Positions 1 to 8,100 of a DNA stretch of 64,000 bases are shown piece by piece. Position 1 is the first letter of the stretch. Every line of letters starts with the position of its first letter. The stretch is taken from positions 24,850 to 88,849 of the forward strand of contig JAFSOC010000011.1 of assembly GCA_017447185.1 (NCBI GenBank), in the 5' to 3' direction. The notes beneath the pieces were generated by a model that worked only from the letters and a program-made list of their open reading frames with translations, was not told the DNA's origin and searched no databases. Source of the stretch: Clostridia bacterium (GTDB taxonomy: Bacteria; Bacillota; Clostridia; Christensenellales; Aristaeellaceae). The translations under genes were made by a program, and so were the position numbers.

Positions 1-517
1 GCCAGATCGTTTTGCCTTCCTGCGTTTTGCCCACTGCTTCCGGCTTGGGCTTGATCTGGTCCTGGTAATAACTGTAGGTGGCGGAAGGAATGTCACTGAG
101 CACCTCCATGTCCGTTACGGAGGCGATGAACAGCATATGGCTGCCCAGGTCGATGCTCTGCTCCACTTTCGCGGAAATCCAGGCATTGGTGCCCTCCGTC
201 ACAATCAGGGTTCCATTCTCCGCCCGCTGGGTTTTATCGTAGCCTTCAAACTTGTTCACATCCCGGCCGCTCTGGAACCCGAAGCGTTTGAACAGGTCAA
301 ACGTGGCGTTCTGCGCAATCACGGAGGCAGTGAAGCATCCGCTCTCCATAATCATGCCGCAGGTGTAATTGTTCTTGTTCACCGCGACGGAGATGCGGTT
401 GGGTTCGGAGGTGACCTGCGCCACCGTGTTGGTGATGCATCCGTTGTCCTTCTCCCCGGTCCGGGCTGTTACCACAAACAACCCATAGGAAATGGCGTAC
501 ATGGCTTTCTTGTTCAT
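1..517 (-). CDS. flavin reductase-like protein, 3' end outside window
   Basis: The start ATG is at 517 and no stop occurs before the window edge, so about 172 N-terminal residues are visible. They fit the FMN-binding split-barrel flavin reductase family: the opening MNKKAMYAISYGLFVVT, then the TNTVAQVTSEPNRISVAVNK strand pair and an SGCFTASVI segment. Relatives pass electrons from NAD(P)H or rubredoxin to flavin or oxygen, and in clostridia they are often fused to a C-terminal rubredoxin. Whether that domain exists here lies outside the window. The gene follows the kinase gene ending at 565 on the same strand by 47 bp, with a GGGAAAGGGA-type ribosome site, so it is probably co-transcribed. 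The family is clear; the electron partner is unknown. Confidence 0.85.
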   Translation of the reverse strand, partial: MNKKAMYAISYGLFVVTARTGEKDNGCITNTVAQVTSEPNRISVAVNKNNYTCGMIMESGCFTASVIAQNATFDLFKRFGFQSGRDVNKFEGYDKTQRAENGTLIVTEGTNAWISAKVEQSIDLGSHMLFIASVTDMEVLSDIPSATYSYYQDQIKPKPEAVGKTQEGKTIW

Positions 518-564
518 AGGATTCCCTTTCCCCGCCTCAGGCGGATGATATATTTAATTGTTTT

Positions 565-1356
565 TCACTCCCCGATCATTTCCATCGCCGCCACGCACCG
601 CAGCAGTTCCCGGTCAATCTTCTCCCGGCCATAAACGTCGATGAACCGGTCCGTATACTTCGTCGTGTGCAGGTTGAACATCATTGTCCACAGTCCCCAC
701 AGCACATCGATATGCCGGTCGGCGATCCCGCCGGCACCTACATCAATGAATCCTGTGAATTTCCAGTTGTCCAACATCACATTAGGCAGGCAGTAATCCC
801 CGTGGATCAGCACCTCAGCCTTCAGTTCCGGCATCCCCTGTTCTGCCGCGGACCATGCTGCCTCCGCCGTATCGAACTCCCAGAGTTCCCGGAAAAGATC
901 CGGTTCATAGGCACCCTTTGCGTGCCCCCGGAGCACATTTTCCCTGTAGCTTTCCAGCCGGTCCTTCACCGGGCAGTCCTCCGCGCGGATATCGTGCAGT
1001 TCCCGTAGCTTTTCCGCCAGCAGGTCACAAAGTCTCTCAGGCTCCCTCCGGTACATTTCATGGGTACAGTCTTCCCCGGGTATCCGCCGTGTCAGCAGGT
1101 AGTCGTGCTGCCCGTCCTCCGCGAAGGCAAGCACCTCTGCCGAAAGCCCCAGTGAATGGAAATAGCCGGTCATCATCGCTTCCTGCTTCAGGGTTCCGGC
1201 CGCGTTTTTCTTCAGGAACAGTCCGCCCTCCCGATCGATATACCATACTCTGGCTTCTGGAGAACAGCTGCTGTCATAGATCGCGGCATCCCGCAGGAAG
1301 GGCCGCATTTCCTGCGGAAAATCCGCGGGATTCAGTTCGGTTTTTGTGCGGTTCAT
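565..1356 (-). CDS. aminoglycoside 3'-phosphotransferase-like kinase
   Basis: This is a 263-residue protein kinase-fold small-molecule kinase of the APH(3') family. Visible parts are the nucleotide lysine region near K49, the catalytic segment HGDYCLPNVMLDN with D187 and N192, and the metal-binding aspartate in GFIDVG (D205). Family members phosphorylate aminoglycosides or other small alcohols with ATP in the cytoplasm. Length is normal. The start overlaps the stop of the upstream gene by ATGA (1353-1356) and has a GGAGGG site 6 bp before it, so the two genes are translationally coupled. The closest reading is APH(3'), but chromosomal relatives in anaerobes often have unknown substrates, so resistance should not be assumed. 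Confidence 0.85.
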   Translation of the reverse strand: MNRTKTELNPADFPQEMRPFLRDAAIYDSSCSPEARVWYIDREGGLFLKKNAAGTLKQEAMMTGYFHSLGLSAEVLAFAEDGQHDYLLTRRIPGEDCTHEMYRREPERLCDLLAEKLRELHDIRAEDCPVKDRLESYRENVLRGHAKGAYEPDLFRELWEFDTAEAAWSAAEQGMPELKAEVLIHGDYCLPNVMLDNWKFTGFIDVGAGGIADRHIDVLWGLWTMMFNLHTTKYTDRFIDVYGREKIDRELLRCVAAMEMIGE

Positions 1357-1673
1357 GGCTGTCCCTCCGCTTCCTCCACCGTCTCCAGCAGAAAACTCAC
1401 CGGCCGGAAACCGTCATTGCAGGAAATCATCGCCGACTTCGGGTTCTTCATCCAGCCGTCGTAGAAATTCTCCCCGCCGTGGGCCAGGGTCATCACAAAG
1501 GGAGACACGGTCTCCCAGGCGCTTTCACAGAATCCTTCCGGCCGCTCCCATCCGTTGCAGACAAAGGTCTGTCCCATCCGCATCCCGCAGGCATGCCGGA
1601 TGGGATTCTCATACTGCGCGATCAGGTCATCGTAGCGGGCGATTTTCTTTACGGTAATCCGGACTTTTTTCAT
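1353..1673 (-). CDS. TIGR04076 family protein
   Basis: A 106-residue protein matching the TIGR04076 family, which is short, cytoplasmic and of unknown function. Diagnostic stretches are the opening MKKVRITVKK, the GQTFVCNG segment, PEGFCESAW and the C-terminal CNDGFRPVSF followed by an acidic tail. Conserved cysteines are present but no catalytic role is established. It is the first gene of a reverse-strand group with the APH-like kinase and flavin reductase. An AGGTGA ribosome site precedes the ATG. In other genomes the family often lies near small redox proteins, which fits this setting, but I infer nothing more. Confidence 0.8.
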   Translation of the reverse strand: MKKVRITVKKIARYDDLIAQYENPIRHACGMRMGQTFVCNGWERPEGFCESAWETVSPFVMTLAHGGENFYDGWMKNPKSAMISCNDGFRPVSFLLETVEEAEGQP

Positions 1674-1746
1674 GTTTTCACCTGTTTTGCCTTTTTGATT
1701 ATCTTATCATGTCTCTCCGCGTATTTCCAGTCCGGAACAGAACAAC

Positions 1747-1775
1747 TTGCAATCTCCCGCCGGATCGGGGATAAT
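1747..1775 (+). promoter_or_regulatory. sigma-A promoter of the hotdog thioesterase
   Basis: TTGCAA at 1747-1752 and GATAAT at 1770-1775 are 17 bp apart, 32 bp before the start codon at 1808. Confidence 0.7.
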
Positions 1776-1807
1776 AGCTTCATCCTGTCATAGGAGGTAT
1801 GTGCCTC

Positions 1808-2239
1808 ATGTCCGCGGAAAGTTCTGTTTTCACCCATAAAGTGCAGTATTATGAAACAGACATGATGGGCATCGCCCACCATGCCAATTATCTTCACTGG
1901 ATGGAAGAAGCCAGGATCCTTTTCATGGATCGGATCGGTTTCCCCTACAAACGGATGGAGGCGGAAGGTGTCCTTTCGCCGGTCCGCTCTGTCACCTGCA
2001 ATTATGAGCATTCCTGCACCTTCGGGGATGAAATCAGCGTTGAGGTCACGGTGGAATCCTTCAACGGGGTCATCCTGGTGATCTCCTACCGCATGACAAA
2101 TCAGCGTGGGGAGCAGGTCTGCACCGCCCGTTCCGAGCATGTATTCATCAACCGGGAAGGGCGCTTCGTCCGCCTGAAGCGGGACCTGCCCGAATTCTTT
2201 GACGCGATTACCGCTGTTTCCGCATCCAGTCCCGGATAA
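1808..2239 (+). CDS. YbgC-like acyl-CoA thioesterase
   Basis: A 143-residue single hotdog-fold protein of the 4-hydroxybenzoyl-CoA thioesterase/YbgC group. The signature YYETDMMGIAHHANYLHWME carries the catalytic aspartate (D18 from this start). These cytoplasmic enzymes hydrolyse acyl-CoA or acyl-ACP thioesters. An earlier in-frame ATG at 1799 lies one base after AGGAGG (1792-1797); the ATG at 1808 has 10-bp spacing and is preferred. The 3' end overlaps the convergent alpha/beta hydrolase gene by 32 bp. Substrate cannot be read from the sequence. Confidence 0.9.
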   Translation: MSAESSVFTHKVQYYETDMMGIAHHANYLHWMEEARILFMDRIGFPYKRMEAEGVLSPVRSVTCNYEHSCTFGDEISVEVTVESFNGVILVISYRMTNQRGEQVCTARSEHVFINREGRFVRLKRDLPEFFDAITAVSASSPG

Positions 2240-2942
2240 GGGTTTCCATCTGCTCCGGATGGCGGTCAAAATGATGGGTTTCCCCGGCCATCACGGCCAG
2301 TTCGCAGTTTGCGAAATGCTTTGCCATCTCCTGTGAGACAGACAGCGGTACTGTATCGTCTTCGTCCCCGTGCAGGATCAGCACCGGGTTCCTGAACCGC
2401 TCTGCCGCCTCCTCCACACAAACCGTCTGCGCCACGCGGACATAGTTGCCGTCCAGCTCCAGCCCCTTGATCACGGGAACGCTGTCCGGGATCTGTTTCG
2501 GATCGATGTGCGTCCCCAGCAGGTTTCCTTCCCGGCAGCACCGCGGAATCATGAACGCGGGCGCCCGCAGGATCAGACCCCGGATCCGGTCCGCCTCCAT
2601 GCCGCCGGCCACTGTGGCCACCAGCCCGCCCTGGGAATGCCCGGAAAGATACAGGTCTGTATATCCCTCGCCCCGGGCCCAGTCAATCGCCGCCATCACA
2701 TTGGAAATCCATTTGTGCAGCGTATGGTTCCGGAATTCCCCGTCGCTCTCCCCGTGGCCGTACAGATCCATGCGCAGGGTCGCAAAACCGGCTTCCCGCA
2801 TGGCCGCGGCCGCCCGGACCGTGTGCGGCCGGTCCTTGGCGCTGGTAAAGCCGTGCAGCACGATCACCAGAGGGCATCCTTCCGCGTTTTCCGGTTTTTC
2901 CAGTACCGCGCTCAGCCGGATTTCATCGTCCTGAATGAACAT
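2208..2942 (-). CDS. alpha/beta hydrolase (serine esterase/lipase-like)
   Basis: About 244 residues with the complete alpha/beta hydrolase layout. There is an oxyanion segment VIVLHGFTSAKDRP, a strand with DLYGHGESDG, the nucleophile elbow SGHSQGG, an aspartate in LILHGDEDDTVP, and the catalytic histidine in GETHHFD. No signal peptide is present, so it is cytoplasmic. Similar proteins (YtmA/cinnamoyl-esterase-like) cleave short acyl or aryl esters. The start at 2942 gives better ribosome-site spacing than the in-frame ATG at 2948. The gene has its own promoter facing away from the VOC gene. The natural ester is unknown. Confidence 0.88.
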   Translation of the reverse strand: MFIQDDEIRLSAVLEKPENAEGCPLVIVLHGFTSAKDRPHTVRAAAAMREAGFATLRMDLYGHGESDGEFRNHTLHKWISNVMAAIDWARGEGYTDLYLSGHSQGGLVATVAGGMEADRIRGLILRAPAFMIPRCCREGNLLGTHIDPKQIPDSVPVIKGLELDGNYVRVAQTVCVEEAAERFRNPVLILHGDEDDTVPLSVSQEMAKHFANCELAVMAGETHHFDRHPEQMETLIRDWMRKQR

Positions 2943-2979
2943 GATCATTTTCCTTTCAGTTTTGTATTCTGTTTTTTCA

Positions 2980-3008
2980 ATTCTACCAAATGAATCCCGG
3001 GCCGTCAA
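2980..3008 (-). promoter_or_regulatory. sigma-A promoter of the alpha/beta hydrolase
   Basis: Read on the reverse strand: TTGACG (3008-3003), 17 bp, TAGAAT (2985-2980). Confidence 0.75.
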
Positions 3009-3034
3009 AGGAAACCGGCCCTTTGCTTTTTCCC

Positions 3035-3063
3035 TTGCATTCCCGGGCCGGATCGTGGATAAT
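3035..3063 (+). promoter_or_regulatory. sigma-A promoter of the VOC-flavodoxin pair
   Basis: TTGCAT (3035-3040), 17 bp, GATAAT (3058-3063). The spacer end (CCGGATCG followed by TGGATAAT) closely resembles the promoter at 1747-1775. Confidence 0.7.
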
Positions 3064-3087
3064 GTCCCCGGAGGAGGAGAGCGCGCC

Positions 3088-3471
3088 ATGATCACCGGCA
3101 TTCACCATATTTCCCTGAAATGCGGCACCGCTGAAGAGTTTGCCCGGGCAAAGGATTTTTACCTGCGGATCCTCGGGTTTTCCGTCGTCCGGGAGTGGCC
3201 GGAAGGGATCATGATCGATTCCGGCTTCGGCCTGCTGGAGATTTTCTGCAACGGCACCGGGATCCGGACCAAGGGCGCCCTCCGGCATATCGCATTTTCC
3301 ACGGACGACGTGGACGGTATCACCGCGAAGGTGAAAGCCGAAGGATACGAAGTCTTCATCGAACCCAACGACATCACCATCCATTCCTCTCCCGCCTTCC
3401 ATGCCAGGATGGCCTTCTGCCGCGGACCGCTGGACGAGGAAATTGAATTTTACCAGGAGGAAACCCTATGA
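3088..3471 (+). CDS. VOC (glyoxalase/bleomycin resistance) family protein
   Basis: A 127-residue vicinal-oxygen-chelate fold protein with two beta-alpha-beta-beta-beta halves: ITGIHHISLKC with F-Y-x-x-x-L-G-F in the first, and ALRHIAFSTDDVDG with EIEFYQ in the second. Metal ligand candidates are H in HHISL, E in LLEIF, H in RHIAF and E in EIEFY, so a metal-dependent lyase or isomerase is possible. A GGAGGAGGAG ribosome site at 3070-3079 fixes the start. The last bases overlap the flavodoxin start by ATGA, so the pair is translationally coupled. Family certain, substrate unknown. Confidence 0.88.
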   Translation: MITGIHHISLKCGTAEEFARAKDFYLRILGFSVVREWPEGIMIDSGFGLLEIFCNGTGIRTKGALRHIAFSTDDVDGITAKVKAEGYEVFIEPNDITIHSSPAFHARMAFCRGPLDEEIEFYQEETL

Positions 3472-3905
3472 AAACAGCCATTGTCTATTACTCCCAGCAT
3501 CACGGCAACACCCGGAAACTGCTGGACGCTATCGCCGCAGAGAACGAAGTGACCCTGATCAATGTGACAAAGCAGCCGGAAACGGATCTGACCGGTTATG
3601 ACCGGATCGGCTTTGCCTCCGGGATTTATTACAGCAGCTTTGCCAAACAGCTTCTGTCCTTCGCCCAGGCATACCTGCCGGAAGGAAAAGAAGTTTTTTA
3701 TCTTTACACCCACGGCGCGCCGAAGGGAGAATTCCTGGCGGCCATCCGTGAAATTGCCGCGGAAAAGCACTGCAGCGAGATCGGTTCCTACCACTGCCGC
3801 GGGTTCGATACCTTCGGTCCCTTCAAGCTCGTTGGCGGCATCGCCAAGGATCATCCGACGGCGGAAGAGCTCCGCGGCGCCGCGGATTTTTACCGGAACC
3901 TGTGA
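3468..3905 (+). CDS. flavodoxin family protein
   Basis: A 145-residue flavodoxin-like electron carrier. The phosphate-binding loop YYSQHHGNTRKL follows the first beta strand, and the isoalloxazine loops are in ASGIYYSSF and YTHGAP. Length is typical of short-chain flavodoxins. It would bind FMN in the cytoplasm and carry low-potential electrons or act as a small flavoprotein reductase. Coupled by ATGA overlap to the VOC gene; ribosome site CCAGGAGG. No terminator is evident before the xylanase, but that gene has its own promoter-like region. Confidence 0.9.
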   Translation: MKTAIVYYSQHHGNTRKLLDAIAAENEVTLINVTKQPETDLTGYDRIGFASGIYYSSFAKQLLSFAQAYLPEGKEVFYLYTHGAPKGEFLAAIREIAAEKHCSEIGSYHCRGFDTFGPFKLVGGIAKDHPTAEELRGAADFYRNL

Positions 3906-3957
3906 CCCGGGACCGGTGCAGCTGAAGAAGTGCGAACAAAAAGTAACAGGTGGACCA

Positions 3958-3999
3958 TCAAAAAATGGGAAGCCTGTTTCTTTGTTCTTCCGGTAAAAT
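3958..3999 (+). promoter_or_regulatory. xylanase promoter with 15-bp element shared with the MATE promoter
   Basis: TCAAAAAATGGGAAG at 3958-3972 is followed 21 bp later by TAAAAT (3994-3999). There is no good -35 hexamer. The identical 15-mer stands 20 bp before the -10 at 8028-8042. The position, covering roughly -48 to -34, is typical of an activator site; the AraC regulator encoded at 7034-7906 is the candidate. Confidence 0.6.
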
Positions 4000-4034
4000 G
4001 CAGCTGAAAATACTGGAACCGGAGGAAAAACCAT

Positions 4035-5258
4035 ATGAATCAGAATGCACTTGCACACCGTCAGTCCGAAACCCGCCTGCGCGTCCTGAATCCGGACGGA
4101 AGGCCCGCCATCCGCCAGAAGGTCGATGTGAACCAGGTTTCCCACCGGTTCCTTTTCGGCTGCGGCGCCTTTGATTCCGTCGCCATCATGAAAACCGAGG
4201 ATCCCGCGCAGAAAGCCTTCCTGCAGGAGCGGATGGAAAAATGGTTTGCCCTGTTCAATTACGGCACCCTGCCCTTCTACTGGGGCCGGTATGAGCCCGT
4301 GGAAGGCCAGACCGCCTATACCGAAACCATGGCCGCCGCGAAATGGCTGCGGGAAAAAGGCGTCCAGGTCAAGGGGCATCCCCTCTGCTGGCATACCGCC
4401 TGTGCGCCCTGGCTGCTCCAGTTCTCCAACGAGGAAATCCTCCGCCGCCAGATCGAACGGATTCACCGGGATGTGAATGCTTTCCGCGGCGTCATCAACC
4501 TGTGGGATGTCATCAATGAAGTCGTGATCATGCCCGTGTTTGACCGGTATGACAACGCCATCACCCGGATCTGCAAGGAAAAGGGCCGTGTCGGCCTCGT
4601 GAAGGAAGTCTTCGCCGCCGCGAAGGAGTGCGACCCGGATGCCACCCTGCTCATCAACGATTTCAACACCAGTGAACACTACGCCGAGCTGATCCAGGCC
4701 CTGCTGGAAGCGGATGTCCCGATCAGCGCCATTGGCATCCAGAGTCATCAGCACCAGGGATACTGGGGACTGGAAAAGCTGAACCAGGTGCTGGAGCGGT
4801 TCTCCCGTTTCGGCCTGCCGATTCATTTCACAGAAAATACGCTGATTTCCGGTGAAATCATGCCTGCCCACATCGTCGACCTCAATGACTGGCAGGTGGA
4901 TGAGTGGCCCAGCACCCCCGAAGGCGAAGAACGCCAGGCCCGTGAAATTTCGGAAATGTATTCCGTCCTGTTCGCCCATCCCCTCGTGGAAGCCATCACC
5001 ACCTGGGATTTCAATGACGGCTGTTGGCTGAAGGCCCCCTCCGGCTTCGTCCATGCGGACAACACCGAAAAGCCGTCCTGGTATGCCCTGAAGAAACTGA
5101 TTCATGAAGACTGGGAAACCCATGTTTCCCTGGTCACCGATGAGGAAGGATATATCTCCTTCACCGGTTTCCGGGGCGGTTATGAACTGAAGGCTGCCGC
5201 CGGCAGCGCTTCCTTCACCCTGGAAAAAGACCTGAAGGATACGCTCCGTCTCTCCTGA
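4035..5258 (+). CDS. GH10 endo-1,4-beta-xylanase, no signal peptide
   Basis: A 407-residue glycoside hydrolase family 10 protein. The acid/base glutamate is in NLWDVINEV (E162) and the nucleophile in PIHFTEN (E267). Other GH10 marks are KGHPLCWH (114-120), INDFNT (208-212) and GIQSHQH (234-240). The first 40 residues form a short beta-rich lead with an FLFGCGA strand. No signal peptide or membrane segment is visible, so it probably acts in the cytoplasm on imported xylo-oligosaccharides rather than on polymeric xylan. The ribosome site GGAGGAAAAACCAT fixes the start. The ABC exporter follows 40 bp later. Regulation probably runs through the shared element upstream. Confidence 0.93.
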   Translation: MNQNALAHRQSETRLRVLNPDGRPAIRQKVDVNQVSHRFLFGCGAFDSVAIMKTEDPAQKAFLQERMEKWFALFNYGTLPFYWGRYEPVEGQTAYTETMAAAKWLREKGVQVKGHPLCWHTACAPWLLQFSNEEILRRQIERIHRDVNAFRGVINLWDVINEVVIMPVFDRYDNAITRICKEKGRVGLVKEVFAAAKECDPDATLLINDFNTSEHYAELIQALLEADVPISAIGIQSHQHQGYWGLEKLNQVLERFSRFGLPIHFTENTLISGEIMPAHIVDLNDWQVDEWPSTPEGEERQAREISEMYSVLFAHPLVEAITTWDFNDGCWLKAPSGFVHADNTEKPSWYALKKLIHEDWETHVSLVTDEEGYISFTGFRGGYELKAAAGSASFTLEKDLKDTLRLS

Positions 5259-5298
5259 CGGCATCCGGTTTCCTGAATAAGGCAGCGGGAGGAGTACG

Positions 5299-7032
5299 AT
5301 GATCAAGACGCTCTGGTGGCTCAGCCGCGAAGCGGTCCGCTATAAAAAACTGTATCTGACAGCCATCCTGTCCACCCTGGCGCTGACAGCAATCAACCTG
5401 GCAGCGCCAAAGTTGCTTTCTTCCATGACCGGTATTGTGGAAGCCGGAGTGGATGAGACGGGACTGAGAAGCATCGCCTGGCTCACCGCGGGGCTCGTGG
5501 GGCTCTATCTCCTGCGCATCCTGTTCCGCTTTCTGAGCAACTACCTGGCACACAAAGCCGCCTGGTACCTGGTGGGCGACCTGCGGACCCGGACCTACGA
5601 CAAGCTGGAGCATATGCACCTGGGCTATTTTCACAACAAGCAGACCGGCGACCTGATGAGCCGTATCGTGAACGATACCCGGGATTTTGAACTGCTCTAT
5701 GCCCATATGATTCCGGAGAGCATCACCAACCTGGTGACCTTCACCGGCGTACTGGTTGTCCTGTTGACCATTAATTGGAAACTGGCGCTGATTACCTGTG
5801 CGCCGATTCCCCTGATCTTTTTCTCCGGCTATATCTTCTCCAAAAAAGTCCGCCCCTTCTTCCGGATTTCCCAGAAGAAAATGGGCGAACTGAACGGAAA
5901 GCTGCAGGACAACCTTTCCGGCATCCATGAAATTCAGTCCTTCGGCCGGGAAGAATATGAAACCGGGCAGGTGGACATGCAGAATTTTTCCCACATCCGG
6001 GCCATGCTCCAGGCGCTGAAAATCAGTGCTGTATTTCATCCCTCCGTCGAATTCATTTCCTCCCTCGGCACCATTCTCGTCGTGGGCTTCGGCGGTTTCC
6101 TTGCCTACCGTGAAGGTCTGAGCGTAGCGGATATCGTCGCCTTCCTGCTGTACCTGGGACTGTTCTACGGGCCGGTCACCGGTCTGGCCAACCTGCTGGA
6201 GAGCATGCAGCAGTCCATGGCCGGAGCGGAACGCGTGCTGGATGTGCTGGACGCGCCTTCCGAAATCCAGGACCGTCCCGGTGCGAAATCCCTGGGCACC
6301 GTGAAGGGTGAGATCACCTTTGACAATGTTTCCTTTGCCTATGAAGGCAACGCTCCGGTGCTGAAGGATGTTTCCTTCGTCTGCAGGCCCGGGGAAATGC
6401 TGGCTCTGGTTGGTCCCACCGGCGTGGGAAAAACAACCCTGACCCAGCTGATCTCCCGGTTCTATGAGCCCACCTCCGGCCAGATCCGGATCGACGGGCA
6501 GGATATCAGCGATGTAACCATCGAAAGCCTCCGCCGCAATATCTCCCCCGTCCTGCAGGACACCTTCCTCTTCAACGGGACCATCGCGGAAAACATCGGC
6601 TACGCCGTGCCGGAAGCGACCATGGAGGAAATCGAAGAGGCCGCGAAGGCTGCCAATATCCATGAGGATATCATGCTCATGCCCGACGGCTACCGGACCC
6701 AGGTCGGCGAGCGCGGACTGCGCCTTTCCGGCGGCCAGAAGCAGCGCGTCGCCATTGCCCGGGCTATCCTGCGGAAATCACCGATCATCATCCTCGATGA
6801 AGCAACCGCATCCGTAGACGTGGAAACGGAGCAGCAAATACAAAAAGCGATCGCGGGTGTGGCCGGAAGCCGTACCATTGTCGCGATCGCGCACCGTCTT
6901 TCCACCATCCGCAACGCCGATCAGATCCTGGTGATTGAGGATGGCCGCATCACCGAGCGCGGCACCCATACGCAGCTGGTGGCCATGGGCGGAAGTTATG
7001 CAAGAATGAACAATATCCAGAGCGTCGGGTAA
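5299..7032 (+). CDS. ABC exporter, fused membrane and ATPase domains
   Basis: A 577-residue half-transporter of the MsbA/LmrA type. Six membrane helices occupy roughly residues 1-310 and the nucleotide-binding domain 335-577. Walker A is GPTGVGKTT (from about 372), the Q-loop SPVLQDTFLF, the signature LSGGQKQR (about 477), Walker B IIILDEA (about 496-502), and the H-loop histidine in AIAHRLS. A GGGAGGAG site sits 6 bp before the ATG. Relatives work as homodimers or heterodimers exporting lipids, peptides or drugs; no second half is adjacent, so a homodimer is likely. It starts 40 bp after the xylanase and may share its transcript. Substrate unknown. Confidence 0.93.
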   Translation: MIKTLWWLSREAVRYKKLYLTAILSTLALTAINLAAPKLLSSMTGIVEAGVDETGLRSIAWLTAGLVGLYLLRILFRFLSNYLAHKAAWYLVGDLRTRTYDKLEHMHLGYFHNKQTGDLMSRIVNDTRDFELLYAHMIPESITNLVTFTGVLVVLLTINWKLALITCAPIPLIFFSGYIFSKKVRPFFRISQKKMGELNGKLQDNLSGIHEIQSFGREEYETGQVDMQNFSHIRAMLQALKISAVFHPSVEFISSLGTILVVGFGGFLAYREGLSVADIVAFLLYLGLFYGPVTGLANLLESMQQSMAGAERVLDVLDAPSEIQDRPGAKSLGTVKGEITFDNVSFAYEGNAPVLKDVSFVCRPGEMLALVGPTGVGKTTLTQLISRFYEPTSGQIRIDGQDISDVTIESLRRNISPVLQDTFLFNGTIAENIGYAVPEATMEEIEEAAKAANIHEDIMLMPDGYRTQVGERGLRLSGGQKQRVAIARAILRKSPIIILDEATASVDVETEQQIQKAIAGVAGSRTIVAIAHRLSTIRNADQILVIEDGRITERGTHTQLVAMGGSYARMNNIQSVG

Positions 7033-7033
7033 A

Positions 7034-7906
7034 TCATTCCGGATACGAAGGCATCAGCAGCGCCCGGTACTCGCCGGGCGACATTCCTTTCTCCGCGTGG
7101 AACACGCGGTTAAAACTGGAGATACTCTGGAAACCGGAATGCATCGCAATTTCCGTCAGCGTCATATTTTTATCCGCCAGCAGTTCCGTCGCCTTTTCCA
7201 GCCGGATCATGTTCAGCCATTTGCTGTAATTAGTCCCGGTAATATTACGGAAAATCCGGGAAAAATAGTCCTTGCTGATCCCCGCCATCTCCGCCATGGC
7301 GCCCTGGGACAGATCGTCCGCTGTCAGGTTGTTCTTGATGTAGTCCGTTACGGAAATGATCCTGCGGAGCACTGTGTCGGTATAACTGTAGGATTCGCCT
7401 CCGTGAATTTCCGGTGCGAATTCCTCCCGGTGCTCGTCCAGCGTCAGCATAAACTGCATCAGCAGAATGCAGCAGCGGAGTTCCCGGTCCGGACCTGCAG
7501 CAAAAAAGATCTCCTTCATTTTGTCCGCGATCGCCCGCAGCTTCGCTACCAGTTCCGGATGGGAATTGATACAGAGCACATGCAGGTTCCGGTAAAAATG
7601 CATAATCCGCTGCAGGTCAAACAGCGAGTTCATAAACGCGTTGCTGAACTGGATCACCAACGATTCCTTCCGGTCCGCATCGATGATTGCGTGCATTTCC
7701 ATCGGCCAGATCAGCAGGAAGTCGCCTTCCACCAGTTCATAGGTGTTCTGGTTGACCATATAGATATTGGTTTTCCCGGGACCCACCAGCAGGATCTCCC
7801 CGTAGGAATGCCAGTGCGCCTGGTAGCTGCGCTCCTCATATCCCGTGGACATGTTGAACGCGCTGATGCGGTCAAACCCGTATGTTTCGTACTGACTGTA
7901 ATCCAT
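7034..7906 (-). CDS. AraC-family transcriptional regulator
   Basis: A 290-residue regulator with an N-terminal cupin sensor (histidines in QAHWHSYGEILLVG, then YELVEGDFLLIWP) and two C-terminal helix-turn-helix units. The second ends with the AraC signature IAMHSGFQSISSFNRVFHAE and SPGEYR. Members of this arrangement usually sense sugars and activate nearby carbohydrate genes. The ATG at 7906 has GGAGAAG upstream. It diverges from the MATE gene and converges with the ABC exporter. The 15-bp element before both the MATE pump and the xylanase is a candidate binding site. Ligand unknown; xylo-oligosaccharide is a guess from context. Confidence 0.9.
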   Translation of the reverse strand: MDYSQYETYGFDRISAFNMSTGYEERSYQAHWHSYGEILLVGPGKTNIYMVNQNTYELVEGDFLLIWPMEMHAIIDADRKESLVIQFSNAFMNSLFDLQRIMHFYRNLHVLCINSHPELVAKLRAIADKMKEIFFAAGPDRELRCCILLMQFMLTLDEHREEFAPEIHGGESYSYTDTVLRRIISVTDYIKNNLTADDLSQGAMAEMAGISKDYFSRIFRNITGTNYSKWLNMIRLEKATELLADKNMTLTEIAMHSGFQSISSFNRVFHAEKGMSPGEYRALLMPSYPE

Positions 7907-7963
7907 ATCGTTTCTTCTCCGGTATTTCGGCCGGCAAGGCCGGACTGTCTGCTCACTGCTTCT

Positions 7964-7992
7964 ATTAAAGCGAATCAGGAGCCTGAAGTCAA
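7964..7992 (-). promoter_or_regulatory. sigma-A promoter of the AraC regulator
   Basis: Reverse strand TTGACT (7992-7987), 17 bp, TTTAAT (7969-7964). It lies about 36 bp from the 15-bp element at 8028-8042, so a protein bound there could influence both directions. Confidence 0.65.
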
Positions 7993-8027
7993 GCATCCTG
8001 AAAAGTAAAAAAATAGGCACCGTCCCG

Positions 8028-8068
8028 TCAAAAAATGGGAAGTATTTCCGTCTTTCCGGCACTAGAAT
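8028..8068 (+). promoter_or_regulatory. MATE promoter with the shared 15-bp element
   Basis: TCAAAAAATGGGAAG at 8028-8042, 20 bp, then TAGAAT (8063-8068), with no good -35. The following leader also resembles the xylanase leader (TTTCCGG before the -10, GCTGAAA after it). Confidence 0.6.
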
Positions 8069-8100
8069 AGGCTGAAATCCTGAGACTGAGGGAATGCTGT

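Noticed and set aside
565-1356. APH-like kinase as an acquired resistance gene
   Set aside because: No mobile element or base-composition change around it, and it is coupled to ordinary chromosomal genes; substrate cannot be told from sequence.
1799-1807. Upstream ATG as the start of the thioesterase
   Set aside because: Only one base separates it from AGGAGG; the ATG at 1808 has normal spacing.
3450-5306. A 618-codon frame antisense to the flavodoxin and xylanase genes
   Set aside because: Codon composition and the clear GH10 catalytic motifs on the other strand show it is a shadow.
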